Source of the DNA: an uncultured Clostridia bacterium
Lineage (GTDB): Bacteria > Bacillota > Clostridia > Saccharofermentanales > Saccharofermentanaceae
Direction: 5' to 3'
NCBI GenBank assembly: GCA_946403085.1
Contig: CAMIYM010000002.1
Coordinates: 124,001 to 188,000, forward strand
Length of the DNA stretch: 64,000 bases
This document shows positions 51,179-60,033 of the stretch, piece after piece (within the stretch, counting starts at the first letter, position 1; each line of letters opens with the position of its first letter). A model generated the notes under the pieces. It did no database searches, was not told where the DNA came from, and worked only from the letters and a program-made list of their open reading frames with translations. The translations under genes were made by a program, and so were the position numbers.

Positions 51179-53612
51179 TAAGATCAGGACAACTGCCCCT
51201 CACAGAAAACCCGATGCGAATATCGGGGCGCTCATAATACTGATCACGACAGTAACAACTTCCGGCTTTACATTGATGTTCGGAACGGCCTTTGCGCAGG
51301 AATTCAGCACCTGGACCGCCATCATGTTCTCCCTGGCAGTCTCAACGGTATGCACGGTCCTTTTCTTCATTAACAAGAAATGGCTTACTTCAGTGGTCCT
51401 TATCGCACCGCCGGCAGCTCTGGTTACGGCGGCTTTTCTCGACATACTGAATGTTCAGAAGGGACTTTCCGCATTCCTCTATCTCCTGCAGTTCTATTCA
51501 TTCTATTTGCTGCCCGGAGATTATGTCGGCGGCATGCCGGAATCCGGCGGATATTGTTTTATGTTCATCCTGGCCTATGACATTGTGGCCATTTCCCTGA
51601 CAACATATTTCCTGACAAGGAGAAAGCTCATCCCGTTGTCACTTCTTCTTTATGCGCCTCTCTTTGTCTGTGCAGTATCAAATACGGCAATGCGTCCTGA
51701 TACGGCTCCTTCTATTGCCGGAATAACAGGCGTTTTCCTGATCCTTCTGGCTCACGCATGCAGGAATAAGACCGGTGAATCATCAGGAAGAGTCCTTCTG
51801 CTTCTTGCGGTACCCGCTGCCCTTTTCCCCATAATTACAGGACTGATATTCCCTCAGGCTACATATGACAAGGATACCCTGGCAGAGCTAACACTAATAT
51901 CGATGAAGGAAAAGGCTGAAGAAATGTCCCAGCCGTTAAGTGAATTCATCGATACTGTTTTAAACGGTGCTAAGAATCCTCATATCAACGCATCAGGAAA
52001 TTTCCTGACTACCCTTTCTGCTTCAGATACGAATCTTGATACGGTAGGACCTTTTAATCCGAGTTACGAAGAAGTCATGACCGTTCGAAAAGAGCCTAAT
52101 CCCGGCTATACGGGCCCTGATCAAACCCTCTCAAGCAACATCGCTTATCTGAAGATCGAATCTCTCGACATTTATCAGGACAATAAACTCAAGAGCTGGA
52201 AGATCAAAGGCGATATCTACGATAAAGATGCAAATGTATCACCTGTAATTGCACCTTATACGATCACTGTTACCCCGCTAATAGGCTCTTCAGTCGATAT
52301 CGTTCCTTACTATACTGACTTTTACTATACGGATGACGCTGACTACAAGACCGTCAGTGCTTATAACACGACAAATACAAGAAAGTTTGTCAGTGCCACT
52401 TCACCCGTTCCTGTAAAGACAGGAAATATCTATTCGAAAAAGTACTTAGATGACTATGTCTACAATATATGTCTTAATGTTCCGAAAACAACAGAAGACG
52501 AGATAATAGAGACCTGCAATCTTCCGGACTGGTACCTTGATGTGTACTACGGAAGACTGAACATGTCCGACACGGAAAAAGTCAGAAGAGTCACCGAATA
52601 TGTAAGCGGTCTCCATCCGTACAGCAAGGATACTTCTTATCCTCCGCAGGGTGTGGATTTTGTCCCGTGGTTTATCAGGGATGCAAGCAGCGGCATATGT
52701 GTTCACTATGCGGCAACTTCAATGATCCTTCTCAGAATGATCGACGTCCCTGCAAGATATGTCAGAGGCTATCTCACCAACAATGCCTGGCCAGGAACAG
52801 AAGGCAAGGTAACTACCGGAGATTCCCATGCCTGGTTCGAATTCTTCTCGCCTGAATGCGGCTGGATAATGGGTGATGCGACACCCGGAAACGAATATGC
52901 TGCTTCATCTTCCAATGTAAACAGAGCAACCAGTGAGTATCCGGATATTGCCCAGTCAGAGAATTCTGAACCTGATGCTACAGACGATACAACTGAGACA
53001 ACAGAAACAACGGAGACAACTGCCGAGACCAACGGTTCTGAGACAAGTCAGTCTGAAACAAGCGGATCTGACACCACGGATCAGACCTCAGATATAGATT
53101 CTACGGAAGATCTGTCCTCATCAGATCCTGTGACAGATTCTGATGCGTCTTATGATAACCCTGATACCGGCGATTCTTTGAATACAGGAAACAAACCTGC
53201 AACGAAGGACCCTGACAACGATGCCATGCTCATAGTCTTAACCAAGACCTTCCAGGCCATCATGACTGTGCTTGTAATAGCGATCTCCATAATTCTTCTG
53301 GCAGCGCTTGCAAGGTTCATCTATGTAGCTTTTTGGCACAGCAGATTTAATAAGGAAACACCTGCCGAAAAGGCAGTGGAATACTATCACTATTACAGTT
53401 TCCTCGGCCGCGTATTAAAGTTCTCGCAGCCTAAGAAAGCCAGAATGATAGCCGAGAAAGCTGCCTTCTCCGAGAAAGGAATAACCTCAAGCGAACTCGG
53501 CATCCTTGTCTGGGAATGCAAGAAGAACCTGAAAGCAGTAAGCACAGGATTCTACCGGATAAAGAAGATCCTTTATAAAGTCCTGTCCATAAAGATTACA
53601 GCCGGAGATTAA
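51168..53612 (+). CDS. Multi-span membrane transglutaminase-like protein
   Basis: The 814-residue protein has about six N-terminal spans (20-230), an outer region, a transglutaminase-like domain with the triad Cys511 (SGICVHYA), His554 (DSHAWFE) and Asp570 (GDATPG), a Thr/Ser/Glu-rich linker (about 600-690) and one more span near 695-720 before a cytoplasmic tail. It may act as a peptidase or cross-linking enzyme outside the cell. ATG 51168 has GAGGAGG six bases upstream; a start at 51144 is less likely. It overlaps the nitroreductase end by four bases. Confidence 0.88.
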   Translation: MRTDKIRTTAPHRKPDANIGALIILITTVTTSGFTLMFGTAFAQEFSTWTAIMFSLAVSTVCTVLFFINKKWLTSVVLIAPPAALVTAAFLDILNVQKGLSAFLYLLQFYSFYLLPGDYVGGMPESGGYCFMFILAYDIVAISLTTYFLTRRKLIPLSLLLYAPLFVCAVSNTAMRPDTAPSIAGITGVFLILLAHACRNKTGESSGRVLLLLAVPAALFPIITGLIFPQATYDKDTLAELTLISMKEKAEEMSQPLSEFIDTVLNGAKNPHINASGNFLTTLSASDTNLDTVGPFNPSYEEVMTVRKEPNPGYTGPDQTLSSNIAYLKIESLDIYQDNKLKSWKIKGDIYDKDANVSPVIAPYTITVTPLIGSSVDIVPYYTDFYYTDDADYKTVSAYNTTNTRKFVSATSPVPVKTGNIYSKKYLDDYVYNICLNVPKTTEDEIIETCNLPDWYLDVYYGRLNMSDTEKVRRVTEYVSGLHPYSKDTSYPPQGVDFVPWFIRDASSGICVHYAATSMILLRMIDVPARYVRGYLTNNAWPGTEGKVTTGDSHAWFEFFSPECGWIMGDATPGNEYAASSSNVNRATSEYPDIAQSENSEPDATDDTTETTETTETTAETNGSETSQSETSGSDTTDQTSDIDSTEDLSSSDPVTDSDASYDNPDTGDSLNTGNKPATKDPDNDAMLIVLTKTFQAIMTVLVIAISIILLAALARFIYVAFWHSRFNKETPAEKAVEYYHYYSFLGRVLKFSQPKKARMIAEKAAFSEKGITSSELGILVWECKKNLKAVSTGFYRIKKILYKVLSIKITAGD

Positions 53613-54121
53613 AGATAAGAAACAGTCTCTGACAAAGGCTTTCTGTTGCCGTGGTTTGCAAGCGGACCCGCACCCTCAGCACCATAACCCAGATCCAAGA
53701 TCATGAGCACTTCCTCATTATCAGGAAGGCCGAACTCGGAATGTGCCTTCTCCAGATCGATGCAGTTAAGCCAGCAACTGTTGATCCCTTCATTTGCCGC
53801 AGCAAGCATGAGATGCGTGGCAACGATCGTGGCATCTTCGACACCGGATTCTCTCTGTGATCCGGGATATGTATAGACATTATTCTTATCGAAAGCGACG
53901 AGGAGACATGTGCCTGCGTTATATCTGCAGGGTGTAACAAGATCCACCTTTGCCAAAGCCTCTTCTGACTGGAGGACATAGATGTGCTGTTCCTGAAGGT
54001 TCTTAGCAGTAGGGGCAAGCCTTCCCGCCTCAAGGATCCTCTCGAGCTTATCCTGCTCCACCTTACGGCCGTCATAGCTCTTGCACGAAAAACGTTCTCT
54101 TACAACATCAGTAAATTCCAT
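53609..54121 (-). CDS. Nitroreductase-family FMN protein
   Basis: The 170-residue protein starts RERFSCKSYDGRKV (about 8-21), the usual FMN-binding start, then APTAKNLQEQHIYV and a C-terminal MILDLGYGAEG. These are hallmarks of small NfnB/Nox-type reductases that use NAD(P)H. It is the last gene of a possible three-gene run with the tautomerase and membrane protein genes upstream. Substrate unknown. Confidence 0.88.
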   Translation of the reverse strand: MEFTDVVRERFSCKSYDGRKVEQDKLERILEAGRLAPTAKNLQEQHIYVLQSEEALAKVDLVTPCRYNAGTCLLVAFDKNNVYTYPGSQRESGVEDATIVATHLMLAAANEGINSCWLNCIDLEKAHSEFGLPDNEEVLMILDLGYGAEGAGPLANHGNRKPLSETVSYL

Positions 54122-54136
54122 ATCTTCCTCCTGATA

Positions 54137-54367
54137 TCAATCGCAGGTATAACCCGGCTTCTTGTAAAGGGATTCCATTGAAGGAGCGATCTCTTTGTCC
54201 CAGACTTTTGATTTCCAGTCGTCCTTCTCGATCTCTGTTATGGCAATAGATACGCTTGAAGCATCGCAGCCCATTGTCTCTGCAATAGCCTTTGTAACTT
54301 CCTCAGCACACTTGGCCTTAACTTCTTCTGATCTTCCCGGATAGCATTTGATCTCTACGTGTGGCAT
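54137..54367 (-). CDS. 4-oxalocrotonate tautomerase family protein
   Basis: The 76-residue protein begins MPHVEIKCYPGRSEEVKAK; the Pro after Met would be the catalytic base Pro1 after Met removal. It has the family length and the VSIAITEIEKDDW strand. The start follows AAGGAGG. It is coupled with the nitroreductase, 15 bases apart. The substrate is unknown; many such proteins are promiscuous. Confidence 0.85.
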   Translation of the reverse strand: MPHVEIKCYPGRSEEVKAKCAEEVTKAIAETMGCDASSVSIAITEIEKDDWKSKVWDKEIAPSMESLYKKPGYTCD

Positions 54368-54381
54368 GTTGATCCTCCTTA

Positions 54382-55143
54382 TTAAATGATATCTGAATCA
54401 TTTCTTGTTTTAACAATATATAAAGAACCGACGATTATGATAGCGGCACCCATCAAGGGAAGCATTAACATGATCAGTTCTTCTTTACCGTTTAATATGC
54501 CTCTTGATACGGTAAATAACGTATTAAGGACAGCACTCAGGGTGCTGTATATCATTAAGAGCATCGGGAATACGAATAAAGACCTTCTCTGAGGTTCGTA
54601 TTTTCCAGTCTTCCCGGCAAGCGTGGTAATGGCTATAAAAGAGATAATGCTGAATATCAGGCCTGCTGAGAATACGGCAATATAGCTCCAGAGCGGAGCC
54701 TTCTTAGTCATATAAGATGCTAAAGAAAACCTCGAGAATATGGAAATAACAAGCGAAATTACCCTGGCAGCCAAGGCCACGATCAGATGTGCTTTTCCTA
54801 TTTGATAATTCTTTATGAAATAAAGGCTGAATAATACTATTGAAGCTATTCCCAGCAATGCAACTGCAGTACTGACGAGACCGGAAAAAGTGCTGTATAA
54901 AGCAACATTGTCCATCGAAAGATTTCTTACGATCACAGTAGTTACAGGAAATGAACTGTAGATCGACAGTATGGCTTCTAATCCGGTAAGGATGAGCGTT
55001 ATACCCATGAAAAAACTTCTTTTGTCTTTATTGACCCTGATCCCGGAAGAGATCGCAACGATTCCGGATGCCAGCTGTGAAGCAAGAACTATTATGGAAA
55101 TCGTTCCGACAATATAAAGCCAAATCTTGAATAGTTCGCCCAT
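54382..55143 (-). CDS. Hypothetical multi-span membrane protein
   Basis: The 253-residue protein has about seven hydrophobic spans, starting near residues 7-30, with short loops and few charged residues. I do not recognise a family. It is followed 14 bases later by the tautomerase gene, so it may be part of that transcript. No signal peptide or soluble domain is visible. Confidence 0.65.
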   Translation of the reverse strand: MGELFKIWLYIVGTISIIVLASQLASGIVAISSGIRVNKDKRSFFMGITLILTGLEAILSIYSSFPVTTVIVRNLSMDNVALYSTFSGLVSTAVALLGIASIVLFSLYFIKNYQIGKAHLIVALAARVISLVISIFSRFSLASYMTKKAPLWSYIAVFSAGLIFSIISFIAITTLAGKTGKYEPQRRSLFVFPMLLMIYSTLSAVLNTLFTVSRGILNGKEELIMLMLPLMGAAIIIVGSLYIVKTRNDSDII

Positions 55144-55287
55144 TAGTATTCCTCATTTCCCATTATCTGGACATCATTATATCACCACATCAATTCAGTT
55201 TTTCGGACACAGTGATTTAAGACGGGTGCAACATTTTCGGATAATGACTGTATATATGGTATAACAAGCACATGGAGGAAATCTAAA

Positions 55288-55845
55288 ATGCATAAAGGAT
55301 TAAGAACAGCACTTTGCGCCACACTGGCTTTTGCAGTAATTGCAGGTATCGCAGGATGTACTTTAACACCGTCGCAGCCGGCAAACACGAACGGAACCAC
55401 TCAGGCTACAACAGCTGCTACCTATTCACAGAATTATAAGTCTGTAAAAGAAGACAATAACGGCTCTCTTCCTGAAAAGGGACAGGTAGGAACTATGAAA
55501 TATGAGATCCTCGGAAAAGACACATACGGTAATCTCATGGAGAAGACCAAGGAACGCGGCTACTATGTAGACCAGCTCGAACAGCTTGATTCTCCTTATT
55601 TTATTGTTATCTATTCAGGTAAGAAAAACACCGGCGGCTACGATGTCAAGATCGTTGATCTCGGCCTTAATGACGGTGAACTCATCATCACTGTTGAAGA
55701 GACATCACCCGCACCCGACAGCGCTGTAACTCAGGCGATCGATTATCCGTACTGCGTTCTGGAGCTCGACCAGATGCCTAAGGACTTTAAGATCGTCAAT
55801 ACAAACGGTGACGAATTCCTGTTCAGAAATGGTGCTGAAGATTAA
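55288..55845 (+). CDS. PrcB-like lipoprotein
   Basis: The 185-residue protein has lipobox GIAGC with Cys24, a short Thr/Pro/Asn linker, and a C-terminal domain with PYFIVIYSGKKNTGGYDVKI (about 103-122) and LELDQMPKDFKIV. This matches the PrcB/ protease-complex-subunit domain, a small beta fold. It stands alone between divergent and convergent neighbours and is followed by a strong terminator. A role in blocking or presenting proteases is known only for distant relatives. Confidence 0.75.
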   Translation: MHKGLRTALCATLAFAVIAGIAGCTLTPSQPANTNGTTQATTAATYSQNYKSVKEDNNGSLPEKGQVGTMKYEILGKDTYGNLMEKTKERGYYVDQLEQLDSPYFIVIYSGKKNTGGYDVKIVDLGLNDGELIITVEETSPAPDSAVTQAIDYPYCVLELDQMPKDFKIVNTNGDEFLFRNGAED

Positions 55846-55874
55846 GTCGTTATAAGATCTATAGTCCGAAAACA

Positions 55875-55906
55875 AGGCCCTGGAGATTATCCAGGGCCTA
55901 TTTTTT
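55875..55906. terminator. Bidirectional intrinsic terminator
   Basis: AGGCCCTGG (55875-55883) and CCAGGGCCT (55891-55899) form a perfect stem. The plus strand continues ATTTTTT; the minus strand continues TGTTTT. It ends the PrcB-like gene and probably the sigma gene as well. Confidence 0.9.
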
Positions 55907-55923
55907 ATATCAGATCATTCTGT

Positions 55924-57366
55924 TTATTCAGTAAGGATCGGGATCTTGAAATCCATTGTGAATCCCTGCATAGGGATATAGGAAATTCTGAATGACCTTC
56001 CATGGCCTTCGAATTCCAATACTCTGCTGCCGGACATAACTCCGTCCTGATCGAATTTGACCACATATCCTTCTGCTTTATACTTTTCGATTGCCGCCTC
56101 GAATAATTCCTTGGCGAATGCCTCATCTTTACAGTTGACCATTAATTCAACACAAGACATTGTATTGAGCTCTTTTATAGCCAAAGGGTCTTTGTCCTTT
56201 GCAACACCTACAGAAAGCTGTGTAATATATCCTTTGCATTCTTCGCTGTAATTTGCCTGCCAGTAAAAACTGTCATCAAGGGTCTTAAAATACCACATGT
56301 CATCAGGCACTATAAGGTTTTCATCATATTCGGCCTTTGTCATGCCGACACGGACATTGGCTGTCTTCCAAATGTTCTCGATACACTCTTCAGCTGTCAT
56401 GTCCTTCATGACAACGAAAATAGAATTTTCCGTAACCTTCTTTGAAGGTCTTGTCTCATCTGTTTCCTCTGTCTCTTCTGTCGTATCGTCAACCGGATCT
56501 GCCCATGCGCTGTCATTTGCATATCTGTCTTCTGTCTCTTCGACTCTGGTCTTCTCTGTTTTTGAAGACTTCTTGTCCTTATTAGAGAGAATTCCAATTG
56601 TGATTCCTGCTGCAGTGCCTACTACGACTACTGTTGCTGCGATTCCGATAATCAATCCTTTATTCATCATGATCCCTGTTCCTTTCTTTGCTGCTTCTGC
56701 AGCCATTTTTGTTCCTGCTCCTGATGTGGGAGCCTCTGCTGATGCGGACAGGGTGGTAAGTGAAGCCGGAATGGGCTTGAACGGTACAAGCTCAGCTTCC
56801 TTCATAAAGAGTTTGCTCAAGAACGGTACAGCCATGCCATACAACTTCGTGTTTTTCTCTTCTTCATACTTTTCGACCTCCTTCTTGATCTTTTTCTTGG
56901 CAAAACTCAAACGCCACAGAACTGTTCCCTGGGGGATTCCCAAAGCCTCTGCGATCTCTTTCGTGCTCATCTCATCGAAGTAGAACAGGATAAGAGTCCT
57001 TCTGACATCTTCAGACAACGAATTGTTGATGATGTCCATGATGATCTTACGTGTCTCTTCGGACTCGACGATAGAGTCAGGCAGGAAGTCCTCAGGCAAA
57101 GCCTCGACGTCTTCAAAGAACTCGTCGGGAGCCGCATCTGTCTTAGTCCTTGTAAGACGGTTAAGACATTTGTTGGCAGCAGTCTTCTTGAGCCATGCAG
57201 TAACTTTGCTCTTATCCTCGATTGAATCGTAAGATTCGATCAGGGATACGAAAGTGTCCTGTACGATGTCTTCTGCATCCGTCTCATTCTTGAGAAGCGA
57301 AAATGCTGTCCAGTACACCGCCTTGTAGGCTTCGTTGTAGATCTGCTCGAGTTCCTTGTTTGTCAT
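55924..57366 (-). CDS. ECF sigma factor fused to membrane span and outer domain
   Basis: The 480-residue protein has sigma region 2 (about 8-75; DAEDIVQDTFVSL), region 4 (115-165; MSTKEIAEALGIPQGTV), a linker, one membrane span (237-260) and an outer part of about 220 residues with a Thr/Glu/Asp-rich stalk (275-310) and a folded domain of unknown type. It looks like a sigma factor and its membrane sensor or anti-sigma part in one chain. ATG 57366 has GGAGG six bases upstream. It is alone, so no separate anti-sigma gene is present. Confidence 0.85.
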   Translation of the reverse strand: MTNKELEQIYNEAYKAVYWTAFSLLKNETDAEDIVQDTFVSLIESYDSIEDKSKVTAWLKKTAANKCLNRLTRTKTDAAPDEFFEDVEALPEDFLPDSIVESEETRKIIMDIINNSLSEDVRRTLILFYFDEMSTKEIAEALGIPQGTVLWRLSFAKKKIKKEVEKYEEEKNTKLYGMAVPFLSKLFMKEAELVPFKPIPASLTTLSASAEAPTSGAGTKMAAEAAKKGTGIMMNKGLIIGIAATVVVVGTAAGITIGILSNKDKKSSKTEKTRVEETEDRYANDSAWADPVDDTTEETEETDETRPSKKVTENSIFVVMKDMTAEECIENIWKTANVRVGMTKAEYDENLIVPDDMWYFKTLDDSFYWQANYSEECKGYITQLSVGVAKDKDPLAIKELNTMSCVELMVNCKDEAFAKELFEAAIEKYKAEGYVVKFDQDGVMSGSRVLEFEGHGRSFRISYIPMQGFTMDFKIPILTE

Positions 57367-57396
57367 TTTTTGCCTCCTTATTGTCCGCATCTACTC

Positions 57397-57429
57397 TATA
57401 GACACATGAGCAGGACGGATTATTGGGTG
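57397..57429 (-). promoter_or_regulatory. Possible ECF-type promoter of the sigma-fusion gene
   Basis: The minus strand has CACCC (57425-57429), a 20-base gap and TGTCTATA (57397-57404), about 30 bases from the start codon. It does not match a standard sigma-A -35. A CGTC-like -10 is typical for ECF promoters, so autoregulation is plausible but unproven. Confidence 0.3.
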
Positions 57430-57467
57430 GTCTTTGAAAAATTTTTTCTAAAAACATAATAACAATG

Positions 57468-57616
57468 TATAATCTCATTTGGTAACTGACTTTTCTCGGA
57501 AAGGATGCCTCAAAAACGCAGATATCTTAACGAATCTGACGGAGGGTCCGGAGAAATGAAAGCTGCCGGTGTAACTATATCCCCTGGAGGGGAATAATAA
57601 CAAAGGAGGATTTTGT
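57468..57616 (+). promoter_or_regulatory. Promoter and structured 5' leader of panT-coaX
   Basis: TATAAT (57468-57473) lies behind a weak TTTTCT -35. The leader of about 135 bases carries small stems such as CAGAT...ATCTG and CCCC-TGGA-GGGG just before the AAAGGAGG site. I checked it by eye against common riboswitch cores (cobalamin, SAM-I, THF, TPP) and saw no clear match. Confidence 0.4.
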
Positions 57617-58228
57617 ATGGTACAAAATCGAAAACAAACCATCAAGACTATAGCTGTCTTGGGCATTCTAATAGGACTTACAGTCCTTATGGCGTTCACA
57701 CCTGTGGGTTATCTCAGGGTTGGCGCGATCTCAATCTCATTTCTGATGATCCCCGTAGCGGTCGGCGCTCTCACCAAGGGCCCGTGGGCAGGTGCACTTC
57801 TTGGCACCGTGTTCGGCATCACAAGCTTCGCACAGTGCTTCGGCATGGATCCTTTCGGAACTTATCTCGCAAACATCAACATCGTCTACACATTCATTAT
57901 GTGTGTTGTTTGCAGAGCTCTTGCAGGATTCCTGGCTGGCCTCGTATTTAAGCTTATGTCCAAGCTCACCAAAGTCACATTCGTAAAATGTTCAGTAACC
58001 GGTCTTTGCGCAGCGATCTTTAATACGATCCTTTTCGTCGGTGCTCTTATCCTTCTCTTCGGCAAGGGAACAGTAACTGAAGCAACCGGCATAGATCCCA
58101 CTATTGGAATAGTCGCTCTTTTCGCTACCATCGTCGGAATCAATGCGATCTTCGAAGCTATTGCAGCTTTCATTATCACAGGCGGCGTCGGTACTGCCCT
58201 TTTCAAGGCAAAACTGATAGGTGCTTAA
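57617..58228 (+). CDS. panT: ECF transporter S component, probable pantothenate (PanT)
   Basis: The 203-residue protein has about six membrane spans and the ECF S-component plan: LRVGAISISFLMIPVAVGAL (about 33-52), then GPWAGALLGTVFG and a later INIVYTFIMC. The S component binds the vitamin and docks to a shared energising module encoded elsewhere. The next gene is coaX, pantothenate kinase, 18 bases downstream, which supports pantothenate as substrate. Confidence 0.85.
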   Translation: MVQNRKQTIKTIAVLGILIGLTVLMAFTPVGYLRVGAISISFLMIPVAVGALTKGPWAGALLGTVFGITSFAQCFGMDPFGTYLANINIVYTFIMCVVCRALAGFLAGLVFKLMSKLTKVTFVKCSVTGLCAAIFNTILFVGALILLFGKGTVTEATGIDPTIGIVALFATIVGINAIFEAIAAFIITGGVGTALFKAKLIGA

Positions 58229-58246
58229 AAACCGGAGGATATAACT

Positions 58247-59011
58247 ATGGTTCTTGCTATCGACATCGGAAACACACACATCCTGCTTGGCTGTTTTGAA
58301 GAACGTAAGATCCTGTTCACGGAACTTCTCAGTACGAATAAATCCACCACAGAGCTTGAATATGCGGCGCTTATCAAGTCTGCTCTCGAATTCAACGGAC
58401 AGAGCCCTGACAAGATAGACGGCGCGATCATCTCATCAGTTGTTCCGCAAGTCACGGGCAGCATAAAGGCAGCCGTCGGAAGACTCACTTCAACAGTTCC
58501 GGTAGTAGTCGGTCCCGGCATAAAGACCGGCCTTAAGATAAAGATCGATAATCCGGCACAGCTCGGAAGTGATCTTGTCGTTTCCGCAGTCGCAGGCATC
58601 AAGGAATACGACGTGCCGCAGATCAACATCTATATGGGAACAGCCACGGCTTTCTCTCTTATAGATGAAGATAAGAACTTTATCGGAACTTCCATAGGTG
58701 CAGGAATGGGCATAGCCGCTGAAGCATTGAGCAGCAAGACTTCCCAGCTTCCCAACATAGCTTTTGAGATCCCAAAGAAAGTTATCGGCACCAATACGGT
58801 CGACAGCATGAAGAGCGGATTCATATGCCAGAATGCCGCTCTGGTAGACGGCATGATCGACAGGATCGAAGAAGAGTACGGCGGCAAGTGCATTGTGACC
58901 GCCACGGGCAGATATGCATCACTTATTGCTCCTCTTTGCAGGCACAAGGTGATCTGCGACAAGGACCTCATCCTTAAGGGACTTATCGAGGTCTACTATA
59001 AGAACCTTTAA
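58247..59011 (+). CDS. coaX: Type III pantothenate kinase
   Basis: The 254-residue protein has the CoaX start MVLAIDIGNTHILLGCF (1-17), the second-site VPQVTGSIKAAV region, GPGIKTGLKIKIDNPAQLGSDLV (about 88-110, in part) and a C-terminal IVTATGRYASLI. These are the phosphate and substrate motifs of type III PanK. It makes 4'-phosphopantothenate for coenzyme A. It is coupled with panT. Confidence 0.94.
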   Translation: MVLAIDIGNTHILLGCFEERKILFTELLSTNKSTTELEYAALIKSALEFNGQSPDKIDGAIISSVVPQVTGSIKAAVGRLTSTVPVVVGPGIKTGLKIKIDNPAQLGSDLVVSAVAGIKEYDVPQINIYMGTATAFSLIDEDKNFIGTSIGAGMGIAAEALSSKTSQLPNIAFEIPKKVIGTNTVDSMKSGFICQNAALVDGMIDRIEEEYGGKCIVTATGRYASLIAPLCRHKVICDKDLILKGLIEVYYKNL

Positions 59012-59030
59012 GACGGTTTACGTTATCAGT

Positions 59031-59067
59031 AAAAACGGGCTCTGGTCTTCCCAAAGCCCGTTTTTTA
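59031..59067. terminator. Bidirectional intrinsic terminator
   Basis: AAAAACGGGCT (59031-59041) pairs with AGCCCGTTTTTT (59055-59066). The run of A and T on both sides makes it work in both directions; the minus-strand licD stop lies in its T-run. Confidence 0.9.
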
Positions 59068-59901
59068 TTCAACAACTAACTCTACATCATGCGTTTTTCT
59101 TCTCTGGTCTTCCGGAGGAAGCTGCATATAGTCACCATAGACTTTTTTGAGAATACTATCTGTATTCCGGGGACATAAACATCTTAACCCTTCAAATTCC
59201 AGCTCAACCGGCTTACCAAACCACTCGGTCTCAAAAAGGCATTTTTCTATACGTGACAGATACACTGCAGCATAACAAAACACACCATCATTCTCTTCTT
59301 TGTTTTGAGAATATCTGGTAATAGCTTTATACACCTTATCCAGATGCTTTTGCTCGTTCAGGCAATGCTTTAACAGACCGCACTTGTTATATAAGAAATA
59401 CAAGAATCTGTTCATCATGCCGTAAAAAGACTTCGCCTTAATGAGGAACGTCTTTGATCTTGCAACTTTAAACATAAACAATTCCCGTTTAAAGGAAGAA
59501 ATATACTTCTTAAAACTCTTTTTGGGATACTCGTCCAAAGCGAAAATATCAACCCAGGGAAAATAAGGGATTACTTCACCGACAGCATAAGCACGCTTTA
59601 TACGAACTTTTTTGTCCACGATCCTCATCTGAAGAACCTCGGGACGGTCGCCGTTGGGTTTAAGATCACCGGTGCTCAAAGCATATCTTTCGTCCTGTGT
59701 ATTTTGCAGGATCTCCAGAAGCTTCATGTAATCCTCTCGCGGCATCCACAGATCAATATCATCGTCCCACGGGATAAAACCATGATGGCGGACGGCACCA
59801 AGCAAAGTGCCATAAGCAAGATAATAAGTTAATCCATTTTCCCGGCATACTTCATCAACAAACTTTAATATCCCCAAAACTACCGTTTGTAAATCTGTCA
59901 T
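59065..59901 (-). CDS. LicD-family phosphotransferase
   Basis: The 278-residue protein has the LicD signature AYGTLLGAVRHHGFIPWDDD (about 28-47) with the DxD-like metal site IDLWMPR, and a later IPYFPWVDIFALDEYP. LicD proteins move phosphocholine or a related phospho-alcohol onto surface glycans such as teichoic acid. The start follows GGAGATAAAAG. It has its own promoter. The substrate is not evident. Confidence 0.88.
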   Translation of the reverse strand: MTDLQTVVLGILKFVDEVCRENGLTYYLAYGTLLGAVRHHGFIPWDDDIDLWMPREDYMKLLEILQNTQDERYALSTGDLKPNGDRPEVLQMRIVDKKVRIKRAYAVGEVIPYFPWVDIFALDEYPKKSFKKYISSFKRELFMFKVARSKTFLIKAKSFYGMMNRFLYFLYNKCGLLKHCLNEQKHLDKVYKAITRYSQNKEENDGVFCYAAVYLSRIEKCLFETEWFGKPVELEFEGLRCLCPRNTDSILKKVYGDYMQLPPEDQRRKTHDVELVVE

Positions 59902-59950
59902 CTTTTATCTCCAGGCTGAATATAACTGCAACGATTCAGTTGCTGTTCTA

Positions 59951-59978
59951 TTTATACAGTTTTTCCATATAATTGCAA
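59951..59978 (-). promoter_or_regulatory. Promoter of licD
   Basis: The minus strand has TTGCAA (59973-59978), a 16-base spacer and TATAAA (59951-59956), 50 bases upstream of licD. Confidence 0.65.
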
Positions 59979-59998
59979 ACAATACATTTCAATAATAA

Positions 59999-60023
59999 AG
60001 ACCGGCTCAATTAGAGCCAGTCT
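59999..60023 (-). terminator. Intrinsic terminator of the sseB-like gene
   Basis: AGACCGGCTC (59999-60008) and GAGCCAGTCT (60014-60023) pair over ten positions (one G-T) with loop AATTA. The minus strand then reads TTATTATT, a moderate T-run. Confidence 0.7.
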
Positions 60024-60033
60024 TTTCTGTCAG

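Noticed and set aside
57480..57616. Cobalamin or SAM-I riboswitch in the panT leader
   Set aside because: Some words resemble the cores (GGAGGG, CCGGTG), but the conserved pairings and the rest of the consensus are missing.
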